Below are positions 27,446-36,058 of a DNA stretch of 64,000 nucleotides, one piece after another. The stretch is from contig NZ_VOQF01000001.1 of assembly GCF_007994985.1 (NCBI RefSeq), positions 793,136 to 857,135 of the forward strand, written 5' to 3'. Under the pieces are notes generated by a model. The model saw only the letters and a program-made list of their open reading frames with translations, was not told the origin of the DNA and did no database searches. This DNA is from Metabacillus litoralis (GTDB lineage Bacteria; Bacillota; Bacilli; Bacillales; Bacillaceae). Numbering within the stretch: position 1 is the stretch's first letter; each line of letters starts with the position of its first letter. The position numbers were made by a program, and so were the translations under genes.

Positions 27446-28564
27446 TTATTTAGACACTTCTTGTATAATAGAAAGCACTAATTCTGCTGTTTTCTCTAAT
27501 TCTTCAATAGGCATTTTTTCATTTTTTGTGTGAATGTCTTCATATCCCACTGCCAAATTGACTGTTGGAATTCCATTTCCCGCTATAACATTGGCATCAC
27601 TTCCACCACCGCTTGTTTGGAGTTCACTAGTGCGCCCAATTTTAGCAGAAGCTCGCTTAGCTACCTCTACAACATGATCTCCATCTGCAAATTTAAAGCC
27701 TGGATACATAACCTCTACCTCTACTTCTGCACGACCACCCATTTCAGCAGCAACATTTTCAAAAGCTTCTTTCATAGCAGCCACTTGTTTTTCCATTTTT
27801 TCTGGAATTAATGATCTTGCTTCAGCCAAAATATGTACCAAATCACAAACGATATTTGTTTGTGTTCCACCTTCAAAACGACCAATATTAGCCGTTGTTT
27901 CATGATCAATTCTTCCTAAAGGCATTTTTGAAATGGCTTTAGCAGCTATTGTGATCGCTGATACACCTTTTTCTGGTGCAACACCTGCATGTGCCGTTTT
28001 TCCGTAGATTGTAGCCCTTACCTTAGCTTGTGTTGGTGCTGCTACAATAATTGTACCTACTTTTCCATCACTATCTAAAGCATATCCAAATTTTGCAGTC
28101 ATCAAGGACGGATCTAAAGCCTTTGCACCAACTAAACCAGATTCCTCACCAACTGTAATAACAAATTCAATCTTCCCATGTTGAATGGATTGTTCTTTTA
28201 GTGTCTTTATTGCTTCAAGCATTGCTGCTAATCCTGCTTTGTCATCAGCACCAAGAATTGTTGTTCCATCTGTAATCACATATCCATCTTTAATACTAGG
28301 ATTGATTCCATTTCCAGGAACAACAGTATCCATATGTGAAGTAAAATAGATTGTATCGATGCCATCTTTTGTTGCAGGCAGTGTACATACTAAATTACCT
28401 GCACCATGTCCTGTAATAGACATAGTATCATCTTCTACAACGTCTAAGCCTAAAGAAGAAAACTTTTCCTTTAGCACTTTAGCAATTGCTGCTTCATGTT
28501 TTGTTTCTGAGTCAACTTGAACAAGTTCTAAAAATTCATCTAACAATCTTTTTTTGTTAATCAA
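27446..28564 (-). CDS. M20/M42-family peptidase, peptidase T-like (YqjE)
   Basis: A cytoplasmic zinc aminopeptidase-like protein of 372 residues. Metal-site segments are FTSHMDTVVPG (about residues 74-84), GADDKAGLAAMLEA (about 101-114, bridging Asp), TVGEESGLVGAKAL (about 137-150, catalytic Glu) and the C-terminal TSGGGSDANVIAGNGIPTVN. The AHAGVAPEKGVSAI dimerisation segment is present. It corresponds to B. subtilis YqjE, a putative tripeptidase or deacylase. The start is TTG with GGAGGT upstream. It lies 18 bases behind the carboxyltransferase gene and probably shares its mRNA. Confidence 0.9.
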   Translation of the reverse strand: MINKKRLLDEFLELVQVDSETKHEAAIAKVLKEKFSSLGLDVVEDDTMSITGHGAGNLVCTLPATKDGIDTIYFTSHMDTVVPGNGINPSIKDGYVITDGTTILGADDKAGLAAMLEAIKTLKEQSIQHGKIEFVITVGEESGLVGAKALDPSLMTAKFGYALDSDGKVGTIIVAAPTQAKVRATIYGKTAHAGVAPEKGVSAITIAAKAISKMPLGRIDHETTANIGRFEGGTQTNIVCDLVHILAEARSLIPEKMEKQVAAMKEAFENVAAEMGGRAEVEVEVMYPGFKFADGDHVVEVAKRASAKIGRTSELQTSGGGSDANVIAGNGIPTVNLAVGYEDIHTKNEKMPIEELEKTAELVLSIIQEVSK

Positions 28565-28582
28565 TTGATGTACCTCCTACAA

Positions 28583-30136
28583 TTAAAGGGGAATATTCCC
28601 ATGTTTTTTTATTGGTCGAATTTCTTTTTTTGTTCTTAACATATCAAGAGCTTGAATGAGCTTTAACCTAGTATCTCTCGGGTCAATGACATCATCAACC
28701 ATCCCTTGACTAGCTGCAACATATGGATTAGCAAATTTTTTTCGATATTCCTCTATTTTCTCTGCTCTCGTTTTGTCAGGATCTTCACTATTTTGTATTT
28801 CTTTTGCAAAAATAATATTAGCTGCTCCTTGAGGACCCATTACGGCAATTTCTGCATTTGGCCAAGCAAACACAAGATCTGCACCTATTGATTTACTATT
28901 TAAGGCGACATATGCTCCACCGTAAGCTTTTCTTAAAATAACTGTTAGTTTAGGTACAGTCGCTTCAGAATAAGCAAATAAGATTTTAGCTCCATGTCTG
29001 ATAATTCCTCCATGCTCTTGCTTAACACCTGGGAAAAACCCGGTAACATCTTCAAACGTTATTAAAGGTATTTGAAAGGAATCACAAAAACGAATAAACC
29101 TTGCCGCTTTATCTGATGAATCTATATCTAATCCACCAGCCATAACTTTTGGCTGATTACAAACAAGCCCAACTACCTCACCTTTTATCCTCGCAAGACC
29201 AATAACAATATTTTTCGCAAAATCTTTTTGTACTTCCATAAAAGAATTCTTATCAACAACTTGATCGATGACAATCCTAACATCATAAGGTCTTACAGAA
29301 TCAAATGGAATTAAATCAGTTAATTCAGGTCGATCATGTGTTTTTTCTTCAAAAGAAGATCTTGGTGGCTTTTCTTCATTATTTTGTGGTAAGTAACTTA
29401 ATAGCCTTCGAACTTGAAGCAATACTTCTTCCTCTGTAGAGCCGGCAAAATGAGCATTACCACTAATAGTATTATGTACAACTGCTCCACCTAAATCTTC
29501 AGAGCTAATTTTTTCTCCTGTTACTGTCTCAATGACTTTAGGACCTGTAATAAACATTTGACTTGTTTGTTCTACCATAAAAACAAAATCAGTAATAGCA
29601 GGAGAATAAACTGCTCCACCTGCACATGGCCCTAAAATGACAGAAAGCTGAGGAATAACACCAGAATAAATTGTATTGCGATAAAAAATTTGTCCATAAC
29701 CATCTAATGATAACACACCTTCTTGAATCCTCGCACCGCCTGAATCATTTAAGCCTATAAAAGGCGTTCCATTTTTAGCAGCTAAATCCATGACTGCAGC
29801 TATTTTCTTCGCATGCATCTCACCTAGTGCCCCACCAAATACAGTGAAATCCTGCGAAAATAGATATATTGGTTTGCCATTGACTTTCCCATAACCTGTG
29901 ACAACACCTTCACCAGGTCCTTTTGTATCTTCTAATCCAAAATCATTACAGCGATGCTCCATAAAAGGATTGATTTCAACAAATGTACCTTCATCTACCA
30001 ATAAATCAATTCGTTCTCTTGCTGTTAGCTTACCCTTTTCATGCTGTTTATCAATCCTTTCATCTCCACCTCCTAATTCAATCTTTCTTCTCAGCTCATA
30101 TAATTCATTTATTTCTCCATAGATATCCTTTTGCAT
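28583..30136 (-). CDS. mmdA: Acyl-CoA (propionyl/methylmalonyl) carboxyltransferase beta subunit
   Basis: Carboxyltransferase of biotin-dependent acyl-CoA carboxylases or decarboxylases: moves CO2 between biotin and propionyl-CoA to give (S)-methylmalonyl-CoA. The 517-residue protein has two crotonase-like halves. It carries GLNDSGGARIQEGVLSLDGY (about residues 112-131) and GPCAGGAVYSPAITDFVFM in the N half, and FEDVTGFFPGVKQEHGGIIR and GGAYVALNSKSIGADLVFAW in the C half. It equals B. subtilis YqjD, grouped as PccB/MmdA. No biotin carboxylase or biotin carrier gene is in the window. The epimerase stop directly abuts its ATG, so the two are co-transcribed and the substrate assignment is well supported. 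Confidence 0.92.
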   Translation of the reverse strand: MQKDIYGEINELYELRRKIELGGGDERIDKQHEKGKLTARERIDLLVDEGTFVEINPFMEHRCNDFGLEDTKGPGEGVVTGYGKVNGKPIYLFSQDFTVFGGALGEMHAKKIAAVMDLAAKNGTPFIGLNDSGGARIQEGVLSLDGYGQIFYRNTIYSGVIPQLSVILGPCAGGAVYSPAITDFVFMVEQTSQMFITGPKVIETVTGEKISSEDLGGAVVHNTISGNAHFAGSTEEEVLLQVRRLLSYLPQNNEEKPPRSSFEEKTHDRPELTDLIPFDSVRPYDVRIVIDQVVDKNSFMEVQKDFAKNIVIGLARIKGEVVGLVCNQPKVMAGGLDIDSSDKAARFIRFCDSFQIPLITFEDVTGFFPGVKQEHGGIIRHGAKILFAYSEATVPKLTVILRKAYGGAYVALNSKSIGADLVFAWPNAEIAVMGPQGAANIIFAKEIQNSEDPDKTRAEKIEEYRKKFANPYVAASQGMVDDVIDPRDTRLKLIQALDMLRTKKEIRPIKKHGNIPL

Positions 30137-30550
30137 TTACCTTTCACCCCGCTTTTTTTCACATAACTCAATCAATACATTATTAGCAGCCTTTGGATGG
30201 ATAAAAGCAATCTCCATATCTGCTGCACCCTGTCTCGGCTTCTCATCAATAAGAGGCAATCCTAGCTCTTTGATTTCTTGTAATCGAGATTCGATATTTT
30301 TAACCCCAAATGCAATATGATGAATACCTTCTCCTTTTTTAGCAAGGAACTTTGCAATTGGACTATCTTGTGATGTTGGCTCTAATAATTCAATCTTTGT
30401 ATTTCCTGCATGTAAAAAAGCAACCTTTACTTGCTGTATTGTGACTTCTTCAAAGCCTAATAAATCAAGCTTTAAAACATCTATATAAAATGACAATGCT
30501 TTTTCTATAGAATGTACTGCAATTCCGATATGATCTACTTTATTTTCCAT
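30137..30550 (-). CDS. mce: Methylmalonyl-CoA epimerase
   Basis: Interconverts (S)- and (R)-methylmalonyl-CoA, needed before the B12-dependent mutase. The protein begins at the ATG at 30550 and has 137 residues, the family length. It is a vicinal-oxygen-chelate fold with metal ligands in KVDHIGIAVHS (His, about residue 7), IELLEPTSQDSPI, GEGIHHIAFGVKN (His, about 82) and NVLIELCEKK (Glu). The upstream extension of the reading frame has no ribosome site and contains the divergent promoter area of the Prli42 gene. AAAGGGG lies 14 bases upstream of the ATG, a long spacing. B. subtilis equivalent is yqjC. Confidence 0.92.
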   Translation of the reverse strand: MENKVDHIGIAVHSIEKALSFYIDVLKLDLLGFEEVTIQQVKVAFLHAGNTKIELLEPTSQDSPIAKFLAKKGEGIHHIAFGVKNIESRLQEIKELGLPLIDEKPRQGAADMEIAFIHPKAANNVLIELCEKKRGER

Positions 30551-30708
30551 ATAGACATCCAACCCCTTTGTTGAAAACGCTACCATTACAGATAAATTCT
30601 CTTTCAGAATAGAATTCTCCTTCTTATTCGTCGAATTTCTTTCACATTTTACATGTTGTCCTAATTCCTTATTCACGATAAAATAATACGTACAAGGAGT
30701 GAAGTATA

Positions 30709-30801
30709 ATGTCACGTAAAACACAAAAATTCGTTGTATATTTAATGATAGGTGTAATGCTTATTACAACCTTACTTGCCGGTGTATCTGTTTGGTTTTA
30801 A
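30709..30801 (+). CDS. prli42: Stressosome-associated membrane miniprotein Prli42
   Basis: A 30-codon gene. The product begins MSRKTQKFVVYLMIGVML and ends ITTLLAGVSVWF: a short basic cytoplasmic tip followed by one membrane helix. This is the size and pattern of Prli42, first described in Listeria as the membrane anchor of the stressosome and widely present in Firmicutes. The ATG follows AAGGAGTGAAG at ideal distance and a bidirectional terminator follows. It is divergent from the epimerase gene. Identification is by length, position and pattern; no family search was possible. Confidence 0.82.
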   Translation: MSRKTQKFVVYLMIGVMLITTLLAGVSVWF

Positions 30802-30862
30802 TCTCTCTATATTGAAAGTACTGATCTAACATTACTTTTACATTTTATTATCTTTCAAACAT

Positions 30863-30917
30863 AAAAATGAGTCTATTGGCAAAAGAAAACTTTCGCCACA
30901 ATAGACTCATTTTTTTA
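30863..30917. terminator. Bidirectional terminator between prli42 and the L,D-transpeptidase gene
   Basis: AAAATGAGTCTATTG and CAATAGACTCATTTT form a 15-bp stem with A-tract on the left and TTTTTTT on the right. It serves two convergent genes. Confidence 0.9.
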
Positions 30918-31416
30918 ATGCACCATATTCTATTCCTAGCTGTTCAAAGCTTTCCTGAGAATTAATAATTAAAACATTTGTTCCTATAGGAACTTTTTCA
31001 TATAACTTTTCTACATTTTCATTTTGGAGCCTTACACAACCTTGAGTAACATAATGACCAATGGATTCTTTATTATTCGTTCCATGGATACCGTAAATTC
31101 TTCCATCTGTATCTTTTGCATTAAAGCCAATCCACCTAGTGCCTAATGGATTATTAGCATCTCCACCTGGTATATCTTTTTTTCGGTAATAAGGATTTTT
31201 TGCTTTTACTGTTATCGTAAACTTTCCTTCTGGAGTATGTTCTTCTGTCACTCCAGTAGCAACGTGAAAAATATCTTTTATTTCATTTTCATTTATATAA
31301 GCAAGCTCATTATTTTGTTTATTTATAATGATAAACGGATCTCCGACAATCGGATTTTGTCCTAAAGGCCAAATTGGAGAAGATATAATAAAAAATAAAA
31401 GAAGCATTGTTTTCAT
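30907..31416 (-). CDS. L,D-transpeptidase (YkuD domain), YqjB-like
   Basis: Cross-links or modifies peptidoglycan outside the cell. The 169-residue protein has an N-terminal signal sequence (about residues 1-20), then a YkuD domain. TPEGKFTITVKAKNPYY (about 60-76), the catalytic motif IYGIHGTNNKESIGHYVTQG, and CVRLQNENVEKLYEKV with the nucleophilic cysteine are all intact. It has no LysM domain, unlike B. subtilis YkuD, and matches the smaller YqjB. It is convergent with prli42. Substrate and sporulation control are not readable from sequence. Confidence 0.9.
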   Translation of the reverse strand: MKTMLLLFFIISSPIWPLGQNPIVGDPFIIINKQNNELAYINENEIKDIFHVATGVTEEHTPEGKFTITVKAKNPYYRKKDIPGGDANNPLGTRWIGFNAKDTDGRIYGIHGTNNKESIGHYVTQGCVRLQNENVEKLYEKVPIGTNVLIINSQESFEQLGIEYGALKK

Positions 31417-31467
31417 TCTATCAACGTCCTTTTATTCTTAATATGTTCAAGCAATATGAAATAAATA

Positions 31468-32427
31468 CTACGCGTTTGCTTTCATCCCTTTAAATTGACT
31501 TTTAATAACTAAGTAGTTCTCCATTTCCCTTAGAAAGTGAAACAGAGCAGCTCTTACCTCAAATTCCTCTCTTGTGTCCGGTAAATCCATTTCCTCTATT
31601 TCTTGTCTCATTTTAAATAATTGCATAAGAAATCTATTTGCTGTATTTCCCGGATGAATATTTAATCTTAATTCATGTATAAAATCAGCTATCATTCTAC
31701 TTTGATCTATTGCGATATGTATCGAAGTAATAATTGGTATGACTCTTTCAATGATTTCAAATTGTTTTTCTCTCATTTTAAAGTAATGATAGTATGTATT
31801 TTCATGTCGCAAAAAATGATTTTCAACATCACGAAAAGCAAGGGTTTTAGCTTCATCAATTAAAATTGCAGTTTTGGTAATTTCCTGTCCATCCCATTTT
31901 CGATCTTTTTCAAGTAAATATAGCTCAATTTCTTTAAAGATATTGGCAATATTATCCTCAATTTCTTCCTGATAATTCTTCAGCTTTCTTTCTACACTTG
32001 GCATATACAAGTTCATGATTAGGGCCATCCCAATTCCAATTGTTACTAATAAAAGTTCATTACCTATCAATTCAAGTGTTATTTTTTCAGCACTATATAA
32101 ATGAAAAATAACAACTGTGCTTGTAACAATTCCTTCAGTCGCTTTAACAATAACAGTAGTTGGAATAAAGAATAAAAGTAATAAACCAATTACTACAGGA
32201 TGATAGGTAATCCCCTCGAAGAATACAAATGAAAAAACCATGGCAATAGAACAGGCAAGAAATCGAGCCCATGAACTTTTTAATGATTTCTTTTTAGTTA
32301 CTTGGATACATAATATTGTTATAATACCGGCTGATGTATAATTTTGAAGTTGTAGAAACTCAGCAAGCATAATAGCAATTGTTGTTCCTAAAGCTGTTTT
32401 TGCTGTTCGATACCCAATTTTAAACAT
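31468..32427 (-). CDS. ArAE/DUF939-type membrane protein (YqjA-like)
   Basis: Starting from the ATG at 32427, which follows GGGGAGAAG, the protein has 319 residues. About six membrane helices occupy residues 10-145, beginning KIGYRTAKTALGTTIAIMLA, with TSAGIITILCIQVTKKKS after helix 2. The remaining 175 residues are cytoplasmic and helical (KNYQEEIEDNIANIFKEIEL). This is the layout of aromatic-acid-exporter-like proteins such as B. subtilis YqjA. The transported compound is unknown. The next gene is the L,D-transpeptidase 51 bases downstream, so the two may be co-transcribed. Confidence 0.82.
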   Translation of the reverse strand: MFKIGYRTAKTALGTTIAIMLAEFLQLQNYTSAGIITILCIQVTKKKSLKSSWARFLACSIAMVFSFVFFEGITYHPVVIGLLLLFFIPTTVIVKATEGIVTSTVVIFHLYSAEKITLELIGNELLLVTIGIGMALIMNLYMPSVERKLKNYQEEIEDNIANIFKEIELYLLEKDRKWDGQEITKTAILIDEAKTLAFRDVENHFLRHENTYYHYFKMREKQFEIIERVIPIITSIHIAIDQSRMIADFIHELRLNIHPGNTANRFLMQLFKMRQEIEEMDLPDTREEFEVRAALFHFLREMENYLVIKSQFKGMKANA

Positions 32428-32611
32428 TAAGCTTCTCCCCATTTTCTGCTAAAAAGTTCTTAAATCCAATTAATTAACTTATAGCCATTATAGGTTATTT
32501 CTAAGAACAAGGTAAACTTTCCTTATTTATGATACATAGTTTACACTAAATAAAGCAAAGAGATAGCTTTATTCATTCTTCAAATTCTCTACTATTTTAA
32601 GCTGAGGAAAA

Positions 32612-32946
32612 GAGGCAGGGACATAAGTATTTAATCTAATGATAAACCCGAAATATTAGGAGATTTTTTAATTAAATATTCTCCTAATTTTTCGGGTTTT
32701 TATCTGCTGTCTTCAATTAATTTTTTTTGATTTTGCATACTATTTTTAAGAACTAGTGGAATGGAGCGGAAGACATTTGACTCCTGCGGGTGCAGAGGAA
32801 AGGCTGAGACCCCACAGGCGCGCAGCTTACGAGGAGGCTTAGCTTCCTCCCCGGCGAATCTTATGTCTGCAGCGCAATGGAACGAACTTGTTTCTTTCAA
32901 CTATTATTCGTCTTTTTGTATGACAACTTTAATTATGTCCAGCCTC
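32612..32946. repeat. Rep-A intergenic repeat, copy 3 (inverted)
   Basis: Reversed relative to copies 1 and 2. It starts GAGGCAGGGACATAA (32612), then the hairpin ACCCGAAATATTAGGAGA / TCTCCTAATTTTTCGGGT (32645-32698). The core follows with GGAATGGAGCGGAAGAC, CCTGCGGGTGCAGAGGAAAG, GAGGAGGCTTAGCTTCCTCC and GTCTGCAGCGCAATGGAACG, and the other end is TTATGTCCAGCCTC (to 32946). It separates the YqjA-like gene from the end of artR. Confidence 0.9.
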
Positions 32947-32955
32947 TTTTGTGAA

Positions 32956-33678
32956 TTATAACATTTTTTCTAAAAATAGCTGAGCACGCTTTGTTTTAGG
33001 ATTGGAGAAAAATTCAGTTGGTGGAGCATCCTCAACAAGCTTTCCTTCATCAAGAAAAAGAACACGATCTGCTACTTCTTTTGCAAAACCCATCTCATGA
33101 GTAACAATAGCCATCGTCATACCTGTCATTGCCAGGTTTTTCATAACATCTAACACTTCTTTTACCATCTCAGGATCAAGCGCAGATGTAGGCTCATCAA
33201 AAAGCATCACTTCAGGCTTCATCGCAAGAGCTCTTGCGATGGCAACTCTTTGCTTTTGACCACCTGATAAACGATTTGGAAATTCAGAAGCTTTTTCAAG
33301 TAAACCAACTTTATCCAATAATTCTTTTGCTTGTTTTTCCGCTTCTAGCTTTGATAAACCCTTAACTGTGATTGGTGCATACGTTAAGTTATCAAGTACA
33401 GATTTATGCGGAAATAGATGAAAGTGCTGAAAAACCATCCCCACATTTTGTCTAAACTTAGATATATCAGTTTTTGCATTTGTAATCTCTTGATTATCAA
33501 ACAAAATCTTCCCTGAAGTTGGTTGCTCTAATAAATTTAAACACCTTAAAAAGGTAGACTTCCCTGAACCAGATGGTCCTATTATAGCGATCACTTCACC
33601 TGAAGCAATAGTTGTAGATATACCTTTTAACACATTTAATTTACCAAACGATTTATGCAAATCTTCAACTTTAATCAC
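32956..33678 (-). CDS. artR: Amino acid (arginine-type) ABC transporter ATP-binding protein
   Basis: ATPase of a polar amino acid importer. The 240-residue protein has Walker [18 protein letters not shown] (about residues 31-47), signature [20 protein letters not shown] (about 134-153), Walker [17 protein letters not shown] and the switch histidine in [15 protein letters not shown]. The start is GTG and overlaps the artQ stop by eight bases. It is in the B. subtilis yqiXYZ (artPQR) position between yqjA and brxB, which is the basis for the arginine assignment; sequence alone says only polar amino acid. Confidence 0.9.
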   Translation of the reverse strand: MIKVEDLHKSFGKLNVLKGISTTIASGEVIAIIGPSGSGKSTFLRCLNLLEQPTSGKILFDNQEITNAKTDISKFRQNVGMVFQHFHLFPHKSVLDNLTYAPITVKGLSKLEAEKQAKELLDKVGLLEKASEFPNRLSGGQKQRVAIARALAMKPEVMLFDEPTSALDPEMVKEVLDVMKNLAMTGMTMAIVTHEMGFAKEVADRVLFLDEGKLVEDAPPTEFFSNPKTKRAQLFLEKML

Positions 33679-34333
33679 TACGTCTCATTCTCCCTTCAAT
33701 ACCCTTACCAAGGAGTGTTAACACCATAACTAATAGATAATAAACTAAACCTGCAAATAATAATGGTGCAAAATAATTGTAAGAATCTGCTCCAACTTGG
33801 TATGCACGTCTCATGATATCCCCAACACCAATAACTGTCACAATCGCTGACTCTTTTGTTAATGTTATAAATTCATTCATTAATGCTGGTAAAATATTTT
33901 TAAAAGCTTGTGGTAAAATAATATCCTTCATCATCTTTGAATAAGGAATACCTAAAGCCATTGCAGCCTCTTGTTGTCCTTTATCAATTGCATTTATACC
34001 TGCACGTATAATTTCTGATATATATGCACCTGAGTTTAATGTAAATGCTGCAACTGCTGCTGGATATGGATCTATTGGAAATCCGAGAATTTGCGGCAGT
34101 CCAAAATAGATAATAAGTAATTGTAACACTAAAGGTGTTCCCCTAAAAATAGACGTATAAGCATCTGCAAACCACATTAAAGGTTTTATTCTACTAATTT
34201 TGCATAACGCTAAAATAATTCCCCAGGCAAACCCTAGTAATAAAGATAATACAACAATTTTTAATGTAACCCATACCCCTTCTAAAATAAACGGAAGAGA
34301 CGGGACGATTGATGAGAAATTCAATATATCCAT
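33671..34333 (-). CDS. artQ: Amino acid (arginine-type) ABC transporter permease
   Basis: The 220-residue HisM-type permease has about five membrane segments. It has [20 protein letters not shown] (about residues 58-77), characteristic of polar amino acid permeases, and the ATPase-contact [20 protein letters not shown] (about 121-140). It lies between the binding protein (80-base gap) and the ATPase (8-base overlap). As the only permease gene in the set, it probably forms a homodimeric channel. Confidence 0.9.
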   Translation of the reverse strand: MDILNFSSIVPSLPFILEGVWVTLKIVVLSLLLGFAWGIILALCKISRIKPLMWFADAYTSIFRGTPLVLQLLIIYFGLPQILGFPIDPYPAAVAAFTLNSGAYISEIIRAGINAIDKGQQEAAMALGIPYSKMMKDIILPQAFKNILPALMNEFITLTKESAIVTVIGVGDIMRRAYQVGADSYNYFAPLLFAGLVYYLLVMVLTLLGKGIEGRMRRSD

Positions 34334-34413
34334 TTTTATCTAATTCCTTTCACATATAAATAACATTAAAAAGGCTGACAAGTTATTATTGTCAGACCCT
34401 TGTACATATACTG

Positions 34414-35205
34414 TTATTTTTGATCTCCGAACCATTTAACAATTAATTTATCAAGTTCGCCATTTTCTTTCATTTCTTTTAATGCAGCATCAAATTCTTC
34501 AGTATATTGACTTTCTTTTTGGAATGCAATTGCTGAACCAGCTTCTTCAGATGAATCAAGCGTAAAACCTGCTAACTGGTCGTCTTTTGCAAAATAACCA
34601 TTGGCAACAGTATCTTCAATAATTGCCGCATCAATTCGTCCAGCCTTTAATTCTTGAACAAGCTCTGAAATCTTATTACGATTTTCAACTTTGATTGTTA
34701 CTTCTTCAGAAATTTCAGCAGCTTTTTCTTCTTGAATAGAACCAAGCTGAACACCAATTGTTTTACCTTCTAACTCTTCGATACTTTTTACTTCATTATC
34801 CTTTAAAGAAACAATCATGTGATTCGCTGTATAGTAAATATCTGTAAAGTCTACATTTTCAGCACGTTCTGGTGTTGGAGTCATACCAGCTAATACTAAA
34901 TCTATTTGTTTTGCTTGAAGAGCTGGAATCAAGCTATTAAAATCCATATCTTGTACTTCTACTTTATAACCAGTTTTTTCTGCTAAAGCATTTACTAGAT
35001 CAATGTCAAACCCGATAATGTCGCTTCCTTTTGCTGTATCAATATATTCAAATGGTGGATAATCAGCAGATGTAGCCATTTTCAATACTTTTTGCTCACC
35101 AGATTCAGCACCAGTGTTTTGTTCACTTTCATTTTTTGCCGTACCACATGCTGACACTAAAGCAACAACTAATAAACTTATAATGAATAACGATATTTTC
35201 TTCAT
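34414..35205 (-). CDS. artP: Amino acid (arginine-type) binding lipoprotein
   Basis: Extracellular receptor of the importer. From the ATG at 35205 it has 263 residues; an in-frame TTG five codons earlier lies inside the ribosome-site region. The signal peptide ends with lipobox VSACG (Cys about residue 20). The mature family-3 binding domain has KMATSADYPPFEYID, IIGFDIDLVNALAEKTGYKV, LVLAGMTPTPERAENVDF and the late VQLGSIQEEKAAE segments. It heads the artPQR operon, and its upstream region contains a weak ARG-box-like sequence. Confidence 0.9.
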   Translation of the reverse strand: MKKISLFIISLLVVALVSACGTAKNESEQNTGAESGEQKVLKMATSADYPPFEYIDTAKGSDIIGFDIDLVNALAEKTGYKVEVQDMDFNSLIPALQAKQIDLVLAGMTPTPERAENVDFTDIYYTANHMIVSLKDNEVKSIEELEGKTIGVQLGSIQEEKAAEISEEVTIKVENRNKISELVQELKAGRIDAAIIEDTVANGYFAKDDQLAGFTLDSSEEAGSAIAFQKESQYTEEFDAALKEMKENGELDKLIVKWFGDQK

Positions 35206-35256
35206 AATAGTTTCCCCCAATAATTTCTAATGTGTATGTTTTCTATGCATAAAAAA

Positions 35257-35270
35257 CTAATATTTATTCG
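35257..35270 (-). promoter_or_regulatory. Weak ARG-box-like sequence before artP
   Basis: On the minus strand CGAATAAATATTAG resembles TGAATWWWWATTCA with three mismatches, 52-65 bases before the artP ATG. The 35206-35532 gap otherwise holds AT-rich sequence and the terminator at 35451. AhrC/ArgR is encoded at 61.4 kb. Confidence 0.3.
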
Positions 35271-35450
35271 ATATTTTGTATTTTAACACATACTAATAAT
35301 TATGCAATATGTATTTATAAAAATGTAATTATCTATGTTTTTTGTATATTTTAAGTTTTCTGAAATAGTTTTTAATAAAGTAGAATGTTATATAAAATTT
35401 TCCATTTTTGAGGTTTTCTACAGAAAATAAAAGGAGAGGTGTTTTTACGT

Positions 35451-35495
35451 CAATAGAAAAAGACCAAATCATCGTTGATTTGGTCTTTTCTATTG
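35451..35495. terminator. Bidirectional terminator between artP leader and brxB
   Basis: CAATAGAAAA...GACCAAATCA and its complement form a 20-bp stem around TCGT (35451-35495). On the minus strand it ends the brxB transcript 40 bases after the stop. Confidence 0.85.
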
Positions 35496-35532
35496 ATCAC
35501 ATTAAAGATTAAGTTTGATATAACCTAATTAT

Positions 35533-35970
35533 TTATACTTCTTCGCAATATTCATCAAATGCTGCTTGTAGTTTTGCAACAACTGACATTGGATCATGGC
35601 CTTCAATTTCATGACGCTCTACCATTGTCATAAGCTGTCCGTCTTTTAGCAATGCAAAAGAAGGAGAAGACGGTGGATAACCTGTAAACATTTCACGTGC
35701 ACTAGCTGTAGCATCTTTGTCTTGTCCAGCAAATACTGTAACTAACTGATCTGGGCGCTTATCATAGTGAACAGCATGAGCAGCCGCTGGTCTTGCAATT
35801 CCACCTGCACATCCACAAACACTATTAACCATTACTAGAGTTGTTCCTTTTTTATTAAATGTTTCATTTACATCTTCTGGAGTTTTTAGCTCTGTATATC
35901 CTGCAGCAACTATTTCTTTACGTGCTTGTTGTACTACATCGTTCATAAATAAATTAAAATCCATACTCAA
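35533..35970 (-). CDS. brxB: Bacilliredoxin BrxB (YqiW)
   Basis: Removes bacillithiol from mixed disulfides on proteins after oxidative stress. Starting with TTG at 35970 the protein begins [11 protein letters not shown] and has 145 residues, like B. subtilis BrxB; AAGGAGAG lies eight bases upstream. The thioredoxin-like fold carries the CGC active site in [15 protein letters not shown] (Cys about residues 53 and 55). [30 protein letters not shown] and [12 protein letters not shown] are conserved. A longer reading frame upstream has no ribosome site. Confidence 0.95.
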   Translation of the reverse strand: MSMDFNLFMNDVVQQARKEIVAAGYTELKTPEDVNETFNKKGTTLVMVNSVCGCAGGIARPAAAHAVHYDKRPDQLVTVFAGQDKDATASAREMFTGYPPSSPSFALLKDGQLMTMVERHEIEGHDPMSVVAKLQAAFDEYCEEV

Positions 35971-36058
35971 TGAAATCTCTCCTTTTAACATCAGTACTAC
36001 TATTTTACCAACAAGTTAATGTATTGAGCAAATTGTTAGCTTAAAAATCTGTTTTCTC

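Noticed and set aside
32700..32961. Two 66-codon frames across 32.7-33.0 kb
   Set aside because: Both lie within Rep-A copy 3; similar frames arise in the other copies because of the repeat, not because of coding.
35430..35450. AAGGAGAGGTG looking like a ribosome site on the plus strand
   Set aside because: The only nearby start, GTG, gives five codons before a stop and then a terminator.
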